Assembly (NCBI GenBank): GCA_025936115.1
Contig: JAICTZ010000009.1
Location: 124,001 to 188,000 of the forward strand
Direction: 5' to 3'
DNA: 64,000 nucleotides
DNA from: Polyangiaceae bacterium
GTDB lineage: Bacteria > Myxococcota_A > Polyangia > Polyangiales > Polyangiaceae
The notes under the pieces are model-generated. The model made no database searches. It was not told where the DNA came from and saw only the letters and a list, made by a program, of their open reading frames with translations. The position numbers were made by a program, and so were the translations under genes. Positions 44,118-53,290 of this stretch are shown here, one piece after another; the first letter of the stretch is position 1; each line of letters opens with the position of its first letter.

Positions 44118-44768
44118 ATGAAACTCATCGAGACCGAGCCCGGAGGAGCGAGCCTCGCCGGCGACCGATCGGGAGGGACCTCTTCGCCCGCGGTGCGCGG
44201 CGAGGGTCGAACTCAGGCCCTCGTCGCGTCATCGTCGTTCGCGGAGCGCTTGCGAGCGCTGCGCGGCAGCGTGTGGGCGCCGCTCTGCGCCAAGGCCGCG
44301 GGCGTGCTCGCGGGAATGCTGGCACTTGCGGCCATCGGCGCTTCCTCGCTCGCGCGGGGTTCGGGCGTGGCGCTGCCGGCCGCGTCCGCGCACGCCGGGC
44401 CCGGAGGAGCCGCGGTCGCCTCGCTCGGCGCGCCGGGTCTTGCGTCACGCACGCACCCCGAAGCGCTCGAGGCCGAGCCGCGCGACGCTAGCGCCGCACC
44501 GAGCGACGGCGGCTCCGGAGCGCCAACGCCACCGAGTGACGCCGTCACGGCCGACGGAAAGATCATCCTGAACCTCGCGAGCGAAAGCGACTTGCGGCGC
44601 CTGCCCGGCATCGGTGCCAAGCGCGCCGCCGCGATCGTGGCGCTCAGAGCAAAGCTCGGCGGCCGCTTCAAGCGCTTGAGCGAGCTCTTGCGCGTCAAAG
44701 GCATCGGCGCAAAAGGGCTCAAGAAGCTCGAGCCGCGCGTCGTGCTCGACGCGCCGAAGCCCGCGTGA
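44118..44768 (+). CDS. ComEA-like helix-hairpin-helix DNA-binding protein
   Basis: The 216-residue protein has a cytoplasmic-type N-terminus, a membrane segment (AAGVLAGMLALAAIGASSL near 58-76), a Ala/Gly/Pro linker and two helix-hairpin-helix motifs near the C-terminus: ILNLASESDLRRLPGIGAKRAAAIVALR and FKRLSELLRVKGIGAKGLKKLEP. This resembles ComEA, the DNA receptor for natural competence. The N-x-A-x-x-x-x-L-x-x-L-P-G-I-G pattern is the key one. GGAG lies nine bases before ATG 44118. Classical ComEA is shorter, with an N-terminal signal anchor; here about 55 residues precede the anchor. Confidence 0.88.
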   Translation: MKLIETEPGGASLAGDRSGGTSSPAVRGEGRTQALVASSSFAERLRALRGSVWAPLCAKAAGVLAGMLALAAIGASSLARGSGVALPAASAHAGPGGAAVASLGAPGLASRTHPEALEAEPRDASAAPSDGGSGAPTPPSDAVTADGKIILNLASESDLRRLPGIGAKRAAAIVALRAKLGGRFKRLSELLRVKGIGAKGLKKLEPRVVLDAPKPA

Positions 44769-44786
44769 CGGCAATCGTCTTCGAGC

Positions 44787-45455
44787 TCAGCGTTTGTTGG
44801 CGAACACGGCGATTTGCAGGCGCGCGATGAGCGGCGCGATCTCGTCGTGACGGAGTTTGTAGAGCGAGGGGTTCGCGACGATGACGCTCGAGACCTGCGC
44901 GATGGTCTCACGCTCGACGAGGCCGTTGTCGCGCAGCGTCGCGCCCGACTCGACGAGATCGACGATCAGATCGGCGAGTCCAACGAGCGGCGCGAGCTCG
45001 ACCGAGCCCTGGACGTAGATGATTTCAGCCTGGATCCCGAGGCTCGCAAAGTGCTCGGCGGCCGTGCGCGGGTATTTGGTCGCGACGCGCGGGATCGCCG
45101 GCACGATCGCGTTCGGGCGGCCGGCGACGACCATGCGACAACGACCTACATCGAGCTCGAGCGGCTGATAGAGATCGTAGCGACGCTCGCGCAGGACATC
45201 GCGACCGCTCACGCCGAGGTCGGCGGTGCCGTATTCGACGTAAGTCGGGACGTCATCGGGCTTGAGCAGCAAGAATCTGACACTGTGATCGGCGCTCTCG
45301 CGAATCAGGCGACGATCGTCGGCGAGGAGCGGCGCCGGATCGATGCCCGCGCGCTCGAAGAGCGGCGCGAGCGCACGCGTCACTCGACCTTTGGGGACGG
45401 CGATCGTGAGCGGCGCGGAACCGGCGGTGGTCGATGCGGGAGAGCGAACGGACAT
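44787..45455 (-). CDS. hisG: ATP phosphoribosyltransferase, short form
   Basis: The 222-residue enzyme catalyses the first step of histidine synthesis, joining PRPP to ATP. It has LTIAVPKGRVTRALAPLFE at the start, VEYGTADLGVSGRDVL, and the PRPP-binding loop DLIVDLVESGATLRDNGL. It lacks the C-terminal regulatory domain (long form about 300 residues), so it should need HisZ as partner; hisZ is not in the window. ATG 45455 is the start. Divergent from the lipoprotein gene at 45558. Confidence 0.93.
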   Translation of the reverse strand: MSVRSPASTTAGSAPLTIAVPKGRVTRALAPLFERAGIDPAPLLADDRRLIRESADHSVRFLLLKPDDVPTYVEYGTADLGVSGRDVLRERRYDLYQPLELDVGRCRMVVAGRPNAIVPAIPRVATKYPRTAAEHFASLGIQAEIIYVQGSVELAPLVGLADLIVDLVESGATLRDNGLVERETIAQVSSVIVANPSLYKLRHDEIAPLIARLQIAVFANKR

Positions 45456-45557
45456 GGGAAGGCCGCGGAGCGTAGTCTCGAGTCCGAGCGAGTGCTATCT
45501 TGGTGAAGCTCGGCAATCTTTCTAAAAAGGCTTCCGCCGCGGCTTGAGGAGAGTTCC

Positions 45558-46328
45558 ATGCGTTATCGGACCGGATTCGTCGTCCTGTTTGCGATCGCGG
45601 GGGCACAGGCTTGCGGGGGCGCGTCAACGAACGATTTTTCTACGCCTGGGGGCGGCAAAAGCGCGGGTGGAACCGGCGCAACCGGCGGCAGCGGCAACGC
45701 CACGAGCAGCGGCGGAACCAAGAGCTCCGGGGGAACCAGCGGCACCGGCAGCGCGACGGGCGGTTCGGACAGTGCAGGCGGCACGACCGACACCGGCGGC
45801 GCCGACACGACGGGCGGCACGAGCGGCACGGGCGGTGACGCCGTAGGCGGAACCGGCGCGGACACCACGGGCGGCACGGGCGGTGACGCGGTGGGCGGGA
45901 CGAGCGGCGCTTCGGCCATGGGCGGAACCGGTGCAGGCACGACGGGCGGCAGCGCAGGCACGACGGGCGGCAGCGCAGGCATGACGGGCGGCAGCGCCGG
46001 CTCCGGCATGAACCCCGACTGCGCGGCGCTCGAGATGGACTACTCGATGACGCTCCAGCAAGCCGAGGCGTGTAACCCGGACTCCGGCAAAGATCAGTGC
46101 ACGGCCATGGAGAAGAACGATCTCACGTGCCCGAACTGCAGCGTGTACGTGAACCCCGACAATCAAGCCGCCATCATGCACCTGGCCGAGCTTCGCAAGC
46201 AGGCGGGGAATCACTGCGTCACGCCCTGTCCCGCGATCGCCTGCGTCGCGCCGGAAAGCGGGACGTGCGGGCCGGTCGCCGGCAGCAAGACGGCAGGCCG
46301 CTGCAAGAGCTCGCCGCTGCCGCTGTGA
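45558..46328 (+). CDS. Lipoprotein with long Gly/Thr/Ser-rich repeat stalk
   Basis: The 256-residue product has a signal peptide with lipobox-like AGAQACGG (Cys near 19) and about 110 residues of GGTGG/GGSAG-type low complexity (about 30-150), encoded partly by three 21-base tandem repeats (45936-45998). The C-terminal part (CAALEMDYSMTLQQAEACNPDSGKDQCTAMEKNDLTCPNC) is a Cys-rich helical domain of about 100 residues with eight Cys, also seen in other Polyangiales lipoproteins by style. GAGGAGAG lies just upstream of ATG 45558. The role is unknown. Confidence 0.82.
   Translation: MRYRTGFVVLFAIAGAQACGGASTNDFSTPGGGKSAGGTGATGGSGNATSSGGTKSSGGTSGTGSATGGSDSAGGTTDTGGADTTGGTSGTGGDAVGGTGADTTGGTGGDAVGGTSGASAMGGTGAGTTGGSAGTTGGSAGMTGGSAGSGMNPDCAALEMDYSMTLQQAEACNPDSGKDQCTAMEKNDLTCPNCSVYVNPDNQAAIMHLAELRKQAGNHCVTPCPAIACVAPESGTCGPVAGSKTAGRCKSSPLPL
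45936..45998 (+). repeat. 21-base tandem repeat, three copies
   Basis: Three copies of GGCACGACGGGCGGCAGCGCA, the third with two changes, encode GTTGGSA-like heptads in the lipoprotein stalk. Such repeats can change in copy number by slippage while staying in frame. Confidence 0.85.
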
Positions 46329-46353
46329 TTGGTCGCGCGGCGCTCGTGCGCGC

Positions 46354-47625
46354 CTACGCCTCTTCGCTCTCGAGCTTGATGCGCGTCACGTCGGCGCCCG
46401 CGCCCGCCAATTTCTTTTCGATCGCTTCGTAGCCACGGTCGAGGTGATACACGCGCCGCACGATCGTCTCGTCGTCGGCCACGAGCCCGGCGATCACGAG
46501 CGAAGCGCTCGCGCGCAGATCGGTCGCCATCACGGACGCGCCCGAGAGGCGCGGCACGCCTTCGACGATGGCGATGTTGTTGTGCGCTTCGATTCTCGCG
46601 CCCATGCGCCCGAGCTCGGGCACATGCATGAAGCGATTCTCGAACACGGTCTCCGTGACGACGGAGCGGCCGGACGCGACGCACATGAGCGCCATGAATT
46701 GCGCCTGCATGTCGGTCGGAAAGCCCGGATGCGGTGAGGTCGCCACGTCGGTCGCGACCAAGCGGCCGAGGCGGCGCACGCGCGCGTGCTCTCCTTCACG
46801 CTCGATCTCCATGCCGACGCGGCGGAGCTTCACGATGACGGGCTCGAGATCGTCGAGCGGCGCGTGCTCGAGCAGCACGTCGCCGCCCGCCGCGCCGACC
46901 GCCGCCATGAAAGTGCCCGCTTCGATGCGATCGGCGATGATGGCGTGATCGAAGGGCTCGAGCTCGTCGGCGCCTTGGATGTGGATGATCGAGGTGCCGG
47001 CGCCCTCGACGCGCGCACCCATTTTATTGAGCACGCGTCCGAGCTCCTCGACCTCGGGCTCGCGCGCGCAGTTGACGAGCGTCGTGCGACCTTTGGCGAG
47101 CGCGGCCGCCATCATCAGGTTCTCCGTGCCCGTGACCGTGGGCATGTCGAACACGACTTCCGCACCGCGCAAGCGCGGTGCCTCGGCCACGATGAAGCCG
47201 TGCTCGACGGCGATCTTCGCGCCGAGCGCCTCGAGCCCGAGCAGGTGCTGATCGACGGGGCGCGCGCCGATCTGGCAGCCGCCCGGCAACGACACCTTGG
47301 CCTTGCCGTAGCGCGCGACGAGCGGCCCCAAGACCAGGACGCTCGCGCGCATTTGGCGCACGAGCTCGTACGGAGCCTCGGGCACGACCGGTCGCGAGGT
47401 CTGTTTGACGCGAACCTCCGGGATATCGACCGTCAGATCGCGGCCGAGCGTCCGGAGCAGGTCCGCCGTGGTCTCGATGTCCCGCAGGCCGGGGACGTTC
47501 CTGAGCAGGCTCTCGCCGTCGGAGAGCAGGGTCGCGCACAGGATGGGCAAAGCCGCATTCTTGGCGCCGCCGACGCGGATGTTGCCTTTGAGCTGCCGCG
47601 CGCCGCGCACGCGAATCGCATCCAT
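46354..47625 (-). CDS. murA: UDP-N-acetylglucosamine 1-carboxyvinyltransferase
   Basis: The 423-residue enzyme transfers enolpyruvate from PEP to UDP-GlcNAc, the committed step of peptidoglycan synthesis. Visible landmarks: [16 protein letters not shown] (Lys22, Asn23), [16 protein letters not shown] with the catalytic Cys117 (a Cys rather than the Asp of fosfomycin-resistant types), and [12 protein letters not shown]. Length is standard. ATG 47625 starts 65 bases from the apparent start of the divergent OMP gene, so promoters overlap. Fosfomycin should therefore be able to bind (inference). Confidence 0.97.
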   Translation of the reverse strand: MDAIRVRGARQLKGNIRVGGAKNAALPILCATLLSDGESLLRNVPGLRDIETTADLLRTLGRDLTVDIPEVRVKQTSRPVVPEAPYELVRQMRASVLVLGPLVARYGKAKVSLPGGCQIGARPVDQHLLGLEALGAKIAVEHGFIVAEAPRLRGAEVVFDMPTVTGTENLMMAAALAKGRTTLVNCAREPEVEELGRVLNKMGARVEGAGTSIIHIQGADELEPFDHAIIADRIEAGTFMAAVGAAGGDVLLEHAPLDDLEPVIVKLRRVGMEIEREGEHARVRRLGRLVATDVATSPHPGFPTDMQAQFMALMCVASGRSVVTETVFENRFMHVPELGRMGARIEAHNNIAIVEGVPRLSGASVMATDLRASASLVIAGLVADDETIVRRVYHLDRGYEAIEKKLAGAGADVTRIKLESEEA

Positions 47626-47676
47626 GGCTCGGGACCATACATCGAGTAACCTACGCGGGCGAACAAGCGGACGACC

Positions 47677-47693
47677 GGAGGAATCGCCCCATC
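47677..47693 (+). promoter_or_regulatory. Ribosome-binding site deciding an apparent ATC start
   Basis: GGAGG (47677-47681) lies nine bases before ATC 47691. The frame from here to GTG 47883 contains no ATG, GTG or TTG, yet it encodes a signal peptide. The spacing makes ATC 47691 (or a miscalled ATG at that place) the probable start. Confidence 0.5.
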
Positions 47694-49664
47694 ATCACCC
47701 CGCACGGTAGGTCCGCGTCCCGCACCCCGAGCCTGCTCTTCGCAGCAGCGCTCGCCGTCGCGCGCCCGGCCAGCGCAGAGCCGGCGCCGTCCCTCGACCT
47801 GCGCGGCTTCGAGGCCACGACGCACCCCGAAGGTCTCACGCGTGTCGAACCGACCTCGACGCCCGCACGCGGGGACTGGAACGTGGGCGCCTTCGCGTCG
47901 TACGCCTATCGCCCCGTCGTCGTCCCCGACGGGGCCGCGTCGCCCGGTTGGGTCGCCGTCAGGAACCAGGTCGCCTTCGATTTGGTCTCTAGCGTCGGGC
48001 TCATGGACCGGCTCTCGCTCGGCATGGCGCTGCCGGTGATCGCATTTCAAAACGGCGAGCAGCCCCCGGCAGTCACCGGCACCTCGAAACCACCCGAGAC
48101 CGCGGTCGGTAACCTCTCCGTCGACGGCCGCTTCACCATCCTCGAGCAGGGGTCGCTCGGAGGGCTCGGGCTCGCGGCGACCGTCCGTGTAGCCGTGCCG
48201 ACGGGCGCACGCCACGCGTACATCGCCGAGGATCAGGCGCGCACGGAGTTTCGGCTGCTGGGTGAGCTCGGCGTGCTCGGCTCGTCGCTCCGCTTCACGG
48301 TGGGCGGCCGCATCCGTCCCGAACCCGAAACCTTCGCCGGGGAGCGCTTCGGTAGCGATTTGCCGTGGGGGCTCGGCATCGTCGTGAAACCGCAGGCGTT
48401 CGGGATCGATCGCGAGGGGGCGTATCTTTTCGTCGTCGAAGGGCACGGCGCGATCGCGCTCACGCCCGAGTTCGGTGCGAAAGAGCAGACGCCCGCGGCG
48501 CTACGCTTCGCCGCGCGGCGAGCGTTCGGCGACACGCACCTCATGCTCGGCGTGGAGGCGCCGCTCGACCATGCGTACGGCGTGCCGCGCGCGCGCGCCA
48601 TCGCCGGCTTCGGCTGGGCACCGCGCGTGCGCGACGCCGACGGCGACGGCATCGACGACAAGCTCGATCAATGCCCCGAGCTCGCCGAGGACCGCGACGG
48701 CTTCGAGGACAACGACGGCTGCCCGGATTTCGACAACGACGGCGACGGCGTCCCCGACAGCGACGACAAATGTCCGGCCGCGCTCGAGGACTCCGACGGC
48801 TTCCAGGACGAAGACGGCTGCCCCGAGCCGGACAACGACCAGGACGGCATCCTCGACGCGGAGGACGCTTGCCCAGTCGAGGCGGGCGTCAAAGACCAGG
48901 ATCCGAAGCTCAACGGCTGCCCCTTCCGCGATCAGGACGGCGACGGCATCGTCGATGCGCGCGATCGCTGCCCCCGCCGCGCGGAGGATCGCGACGGCTT
49001 CCAGGACGAGGACGGCTGCCCCGATCCGGACAACGATCGTGACCGCGTGCGCGACGACGAGGACAGCTGCCCGAACGTGCCGGGCGCGCGGCGGTCCGAT
49101 CCGGCGCTCAATGGCTGCCCGAGCCCGGACCGGGACGGCGACACCTTCGACGACACGGTTGACCAGTGCCCCGACGCGCCCGAGTCGTTCGACGGCGTGA
49201 GCGACGAGGACGGCTGCCCGGAGGTCGCCGATGAAGCGAAGCCGCGACCGGCGCTCGTCTCGATCGTGCCGACGCGCGGGGCGGAGCGGCCGCGCTTCGC
49301 GCTGAAGCTGAAAAACCCCGTGCTCTTGACGCCGGACGGCGCGCTCGCGTCGAAATCCGAGTCCACGCTGCGGGGCCTGGCAAGCTTGCTCAATGCCGAA
49401 CCCGAGCTCGTGCTGATGGTGGCCGTGCGACCCACTGGCGCCAAGCCGGAGGCGGAGCGCGCGGCGGTCACGCGTGCGTTCACGCTCGTGGACGCCTTAC
49501 GGGCGTACACGCACCGGGACGAAGTAGCCGAGATGATTGGCTGGAAGTCGCTCCAAAAGGCCCCCGGTTCGACGCTGCCGTCGGGGCTTGGATTTTTGGT
49601 GCTCGCGCCGGTCGCGCCCCCGCTCACACCGGCACCCCCAGCTGCGCCGCGGGAGCCCCGATGA
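47691..49664 (+). CDS. Outer-membrane beta-barrel protein with thrombospondin type 3 repeats
   Basis: Read from ATC 47691 the product has 657 residues: signal peptide ([16 protein letters not shown]), a beta-barrel of about 270 residues ([17 protein letters not shown] ... [24 protein letters not shown] ... [14 protein letters not shown]), and an Asp/Cys-rich region of about 200 residues with calcium-binding repeats of the type [46 protein letters not shown]. An OmpA-like C-terminal fragment ([22 protein letters not shown]) follows, without an obvious peptidoglycan-binding Asp/Arg pair. The OmpA-TSP3 layout is common in Myxococcota. GTG 47883 would remove the signal peptide and is unlikely. 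The stop overlaps the HEAT gene ATG. Confidence 0.85.
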   Translation: MITPHGRSASRTPSLLFAAALAVARPASAEPAPSLDLRGFEATTHPEGLTRVEPTSTPARGDWNVGAFASYAYRPVVVPDGAASPGWVAVRNQVAFDLVSSVGLMDRLSLGMALPVIAFQNGEQPPAVTGTSKPPETAVGNLSVDGRFTILEQGSLGGLGLAATVRVAVPTGARHAYIAEDQARTEFRLLGELGVLGSSLRFTVGGRIRPEPETFAGERFGSDLPWGLGIVVKPQAFGIDREGAYLFVVEGHGAIALTPEFGAKEQTPAALRFAARRAFGDTHLMLGVEAPLDHAYGVPRARAIAGFGWAPRVRDADGDGIDDKLDQCPELAEDRDGFEDNDGCPDFDNDGDGVPDSDDKCPAALEDSDGFQDEDGCPEPDNDQDGILDAEDACPVEAGVKDQDPKLNGCPFRDQDGDGIVDARDRCPRRAEDRDGFQDEDGCPDPDNDRDRVRDDEDSCPNVPGARRSDPALNGCPSPDRDGDTFDDTVDQCPDAPESFDGVSDEDGCPEVADEAKPRPALVSIVPTRGAERPRFALKLKNPVLLTPDGALASKSESTLRGLASLLNAEPELVLMVAVRPTGAKPEAERAAVTRAFTLVDALRAYTHRDEVAEMIGWKSLQKAPGSTLPSGLGFLVLAPVAPPLTPAPPAAPREPR

Positions 49665-51661
49665 AGCGCCTCGCTGCGTCGACGTTCACGCTGTGCTTGC
49701 TGGCGGCGACTGCCAACGGGCAAACACGTGGCACGGCTCCGAAACCCGCCGAACGACACTCACTCCGCGGGCGCTTCGGTGTGGACGCCGTCCGTCCACT
49801 CTTGCGCAGCGACGCGGGCGCCGTGCGCGAGCGCGCCTTCGAACGGCTCGGCACGCTCGGCACTCCCCGCGCGCTCGAGCTCCTCGCGCGCGCTCTCGAT
49901 ACCGACGGTGCTGCCCGCGACGCGCACGAGCGACTCGCGGTCGTGCGCGCGCTCGCTCCGCACGCCGCCGATCCGACGGCCTCGGACGCGCTCATTCGGG
50001 CGCTCGGCGGCGTCGAAGGCCACGTCGATGAGCGGTCGCTGCTCGTCGAAAGCACGGCTGCGCTCGCGCTCGCCGCCTCACGCGACCCGCGCGCGCTCGC
50101 GGCGCTCGCCCGCGCGCTCCGGCGACCCGGCCGCGTCTCGGAGCACGCCCGGATCGCGCTCGACGCTCATCCCCCTGCCGACGCGAGCGTGCTGCTCCAG
50201 GCCGGCGGCATGACCACGCCCGCCCTCGCGCGGTTGCTCGGCGCACTCGGGGACGCGCGAGCGCTCGATCTCGTCGAAAAAATGACGGTCGACGGCGATC
50301 CGGCCGTCCGAGCCGCCGCCGCGGTCGCGCTCTTTCGCCTCGCGCCCGAGCGCGCCGTTTCGTTCGCGGAGCGCGCTTTCACGAGCGAACCGGATCCGAA
50401 CGTGCGCGGCGAGCTCGCACGCGTCCTGGCCGAACGGAATTCGCCGTTTGCAGCTCGCGCTTTTGCCGACGTCCTCGCTGACCCGCGCTCGCGGCCGAGC
50501 GCGCTCGGGCTCGCGCTCGACGTAGAAAATGCCGGTTTCGGAGCGGTGCTCGCGCACGCGCCGCCCGGCGACGAGCCGGATCGTTTGTTCGCCGCGCTCG
50601 GCCACCAGGGCGGCAAGGAAGCGCTCACGCGACTCGAAAGCGCGCTCGCGAGATCGGCGGACGCCTGGTCCGCGCTGTACGCGCTCGCCTTGAGCCCGGA
50701 TACGGGCGCCGACGACGTGCTCGCGCGCGCTCTCGCGCGGCCCGCGCTGCGCCGAGACGCAGTGCGAGCGGCGACGCTGCGCAGGCTAGTGCTCGACCGT
50801 GCCGTGAGCGGAGCCGAAAAGGCGCTCGCCGCGCTCGGGCGCGGCGACGATGCGGATCGCGCCGCAGCCGCGTGGTGCCTCGCCGCGCTCGAGCCGGAAC
50901 GCGCCGCTGCCCTGCTCGGTTCGCCGCACGCGGCCGAGGCGCGCGCTGCCGCCCGCGCCGCCGGCACGGAGCTGCTAGCCATCAGCGCGGCACAGCGGCT
51001 CGCGCGCGAGCCCGATGCGTCCCTCCGCGCCGCGCTCGCCGTTTCGCTCGCCGTGCCCGCGGCCGCCAACGCCGTGCCCACGAGCGTGCTCCTCGAGCTC
51101 GTCGAAAGCCGCGGCGCCGCGAGCTACCTCGCCGCGTACGCGCTCGCCGCGCGCGATTCCGACGCGCTCCGCCCCGAGCTGCGCGAGCTCTTCGCGAGCG
51201 ATGACCCGGTCCTACGCGCTCACGTGGCGCTCGGCCTCGGACAGAGTGAAGAGCCGAGCGCCGTCGGGATGCTGGGGGACGCGTATCGCGAGGACACGGA
51301 CGCCGGCGTCCGGCGCGCCATCGTGAGGGCGCTCGCCGTGCGCCGCGAACCAGCTCGCCGCCGGATCCTGGAGTTCGCCGCCGAGCTCGAGCCGGACGAC
51401 GACGCTCGCACGCTCGCTCGCGCCGCACTCGACGGCACGCCCGCGCCCGCCACTTCACACCACGACACGGCGTGGTTGCGCTTGCGCGCTGCGAGCGAGC
51501 CGAGCTTCGCGACGATCACGACGGCCGACGGTTTGGCCCGACCGTTCGCAGCCGATCCGGACGGCGCCGTCACCGTCTTCGGCTTGCCGGCGGGCGACAT
51601 CGAGCTCACCCTCGGGGTCGCGGCCCCGGGCCGCGTGCCACGATCACCAGGAAAGCCATGA
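49661..51661 (+). CDS. Secreted HEAT-repeat protein
   Basis: The 666-residue protein starts with a signal peptide ([20 protein letters not shown]). The rest is made of Ala/Leu/Arg-rich helical pairs with the HEAT/PBS_HEAT rhythm (DAVRPLLRSDAGAVRERAFERLG, TPRALELLARALDTDG, DPRALAALARALRRPG, DPAVRAAAAVALFRLAP), at least ten repeats. A short beta-type C-terminal end follows (FATITTADGLARPFAADPDGAVTVFGLP). ATG 49661 overlaps the OMP stop by four bases, so it is probably a periplasmic partner of that protein. Confidence 0.85.
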   Translation: MKRLAASTFTLCLLAATANGQTRGTAPKPAERHSLRGRFGVDAVRPLLRSDAGAVRERAFERLGTLGTPRALELLARALDTDGAARDAHERLAVVRALAPHAADPTASDALIRALGGVEGHVDERSLLVESTAALALAASRDPRALAALARALRRPGRVSEHARIALDAHPPADASVLLQAGGMTTPALARLLGALGDARALDLVEKMTVDGDPAVRAAAAVALFRLAPERAVSFAERAFTSEPDPNVRGELARVLAERNSPFAARAFADVLADPRSRPSALGLALDVENAGFGAVLAHAPPGDEPDRLFAALGHQGGKEALTRLESALARSADAWSALYALALSPDTGADDVLARALARPALRRDAVRAATLRRLVLDRAVSGAEKALAALGRGDDADRAAAAWCLAALEPERAAALLGSPHAAEARAAARAAGTELLAISAAQRLAREPDASLRAALAVSLAVPAAANAVPTSVLLELVESRGAASYLAAYALAARDSDALRPELRELFASDDPVLRAHVALGLGQSEEPSAVGMLGDAYREDTDAGVRRAIVRALAVRREPARRRILEFAAELEPDDDARTLARAALDGTPAPATSHHDTAWLRLRAASEPSFATITTADGLARPFAADPDGAVTVFGLPAGDIELTLGVAAPGRVPRSPGKP

Positions 51662-52146
51662 GCGAAATCGACGTGCGCCGCGCACTTTCGAGCGACATCC
51701 CCGGCGCCGCCGAGCTGGCGGGGCGCCTTGCACGCCTGCATCACGATACCGACCCTGGCCGCTTCTTTTTGCCCGAGCGCGTCGTCGAAGGGTACACGTG
51801 GTGGTTCGAGCGCGTGCTCAAGGCTCCCGAGGCGGTGCTGCTCGTCGCGAAAGTCGAAGGAGCACTTGCCGGTTACGCTTATGGCGCTCTCGAGGAGCGC
51901 GACTGGAATCTCTTGCTCGACGCGCACGGGGCGATCCACGATGTGTACGTCGCCGATGATCACCGGCGTCAGGGCATCGGCGACGCACTAATCAAGGCCG
52001 TCGTCGGCGAGCTCGAAGCTCTTGGCGCCGAACGGATCGTGCTCTCGACCATGCCGACCAATCTGCCGGCCCAGCGCCTGTTCGGGCGTTTTGGCTTTCG
52101 CGTCACCTTCCTCGAGATGACCCGCAACCGCCCCGCTCCCGCGTGA
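51658..52146 (+). CDS. GNAT-family N-acetyltransferase
   Basis: The 162-residue enzyme has the GNAT core: VLLVAKVEGALAGYAYG, AIHDVYVADDHRRQGIGDALIKAVVGEL (the R/Q-x-x-G-x-G/A acetyl-CoA pyrophosphate loop), and AQRLFGRFGFRVTFLEM at the C-terminus. It transfers an acetyl group from acetyl-CoA to an unknown amine. ATG 51658 overlaps the HEAT gene stop by four bases. The operon with an OMP and HEAT protein does not reveal the substrate. Confidence 0.92.
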   Translation: MSEIDVRRALSSDIPGAAELAGRLARLHHDTDPGRFFLPERVVEGYTWWFERVLKAPEAVLLVAKVEGALAGYAYGALEERDWNLLLDAHGAIHDVYVADDHRRQGIGDALIKAVVGELEALGAERIVLSTMPTNLPAQRLFGRFGFRVTFLEMTRNRPAPA

Positions 52147-52255
52147 CGGCAGCCGTCCGGCATACGGCAGCCTCGAATCTGTCGCGGCTCGTGCGTCACT
52201 TCACGCGCGGGCTTGCGCCACGGCGGGCCGGATGGGAGAAGTCTTCGGGTCCGGC

Positions 52256-52528
52256 ATGAGCACGCGCAAAAAGCAGTCGCCCGCTGGCGACGACGGGCAA
52301 ACTCGCGAAGCACCGTTCGAGGCGTCGCTCGAGCGGCTCACGGACATCGTCGACCGCCTCGAAAACGGCGAGCTCGGGCTCGAGGAGTCGCTCGCGCTGT
52401 TCGAAGAAGGCGTTCGCCTGGCCCGTCATGCGCAGGAACGGCTCGATGCCGCCGAAAAGCGCGTCGAAGAGCTCATTGCGGTCGATCAGGACGGCGAGCC
52501 CGTGAGTCGCGAGCTCGAGCCCGAATAG
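52256..52528 (+). CDS. xseB: Exonuclease VII small subunit
   Basis: The 90-residue protein has the XseB pattern FEASLERLTDIVDRLENGELGLEESLALFEEGVRLARHAQERLDAAEKRVEEL, two helices joined by a short turn with L-E-x-G-x-x-x-L-E-E-S-L. It binds XseA to form the processive single-strand exonuclease; xseA is not in the window. ATG 52256 was chosen over ATG 52232 because the extra eight residues are not conserved and the earlier ATG lacks a good ribosome site. Confidence 0.92.
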   Translation: MSTRKKQSPAGDDGQTREAPFEASLERLTDIVDRLENGELGLEESLALFEEGVRLARHAQERLDAAEKRVEELIAVDQDGEPVSRELEPE

Positions 52529-52530
52529 GC

Positions 52531-53274
52531 ATGCAACGCGTCGTGGCAGATAGAGCGGCCGCGCTCATCGTCGGCAACGAGCTCTTGAGCGGCAAGGTCG
52601 CCGAGGCGAACTTGGTCGAGCTTGCCCGCACGTTGCGACCGCTCGGCATCAGCCTGGCGCGCGTGAGCATCTTACCCGACGAGCTCGAGGTGCTCACGAG
52701 CGAGCTCGAACGTCTCACACGCGAGTACCCGCTCGTCTTCACGAGCGGCGGCGTCGGTCCCACGCACGACGACATCACCATCGACGCCGTAGCGGCGGCG
52801 TTCGGCGTCGCGCCCGTGGAGGATCCGACCCTCGCCGCGCTGATCCGGCGCGCCTACGGCGAACGCTGCACGCCGGCGCACCTGCGCATGGCGCTCGTTC
52901 CCGCCGGCGCCGAGCTCGCGGCCTCACCCGACGGCGCTTGGCCGACACCAGTCTTCCGGAACGTCTGGATGCTCCCGGGCGTCCCCGAGGTATTTCGTGA
53001 AAAACTCGGAACGGTTCGGGCCTGGGTGAGCGGGCCGTCGCCTTTCGTCTCGCTCGCCGTGTACACGAAGGTCGATGAGCCGTCGCTCAAAGTGCTCATC
53101 GACGCCGTCGTCGAGCGCCATCCGGACGTCGAAGTCGGCTCCTATCCGCGCTGGTTCGAGCCGAGCTACAAGACGAAAGTCACGTTCGACGCGCGCGACC
53201 GCGCGGCGGTCGAACGCGCCACGCGCGACTTCGTCGAACATTTGCCGGACGGCGCGCTACTACGCGTGGAGTAA
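52531..53274 (+). CDS. CinA-like molybdopterin-binding (MoCF_BD) protein
   Basis: The 247-residue protein opens ALIVGNELLSGKVAEANLVELARTLRPLG and contains VFTSGGVGPTHDDITIDAVAAAFG and VWMLPGVPEVFREKL, the three CinA-N/MoeA-like blocks. The length fits a CinA N-terminal domain alone, without the C-terminal deamidase domain, as in COG1058 proteins. Those have been linked to ADP-ribose/NAD-adduct repair and pyrophosphatase activities, not to true molybdopterin. ATG 52531 lies two bases after xseB, so both are in one operon. Confidence 0.9.
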   Translation: MQRVVADRAAALIVGNELLSGKVAEANLVELARTLRPLGISLARVSILPDELEVLTSELERLTREYPLVFTSGGVGPTHDDITIDAVAAAFGVAPVEDPTLAALIRRAYGERCTPAHLRMALVPAGAELAASPDGAWPTPVFRNVWMLPGVPEVFREKLGTVRAWVSGPSPFVSLAVYTKVDEPSLKVLIDAVVERHPDVEVGSYPRWFEPSYKTKVTFDARDRAAVERATRDFVEHLPDGALLRVE

Positions 53275-53290
53275 CCCGGCGCGCCCGAGC

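Noticed and set aside
45700..46010. Tandem GGC-rich repeats considered as a CRISPR-like array
   Set aside because: No spacers of unique sequence; the units are in frame and code for a Gly/Thr stalk.
48620..49230. Repeated GACGGCGAC / GACGGCTGC units, considered as a DNA repeat element
   Set aside because: They are explained by the coding sequence of the calcium-binding TSP3 repeats.
47883..49664. GTG 47883 as the start of the TSP3 outer-membrane protein
   Set aside because: It would delete the signal peptide although the protein is an outer-membrane type; a ribosome site exists upstream at 47677.
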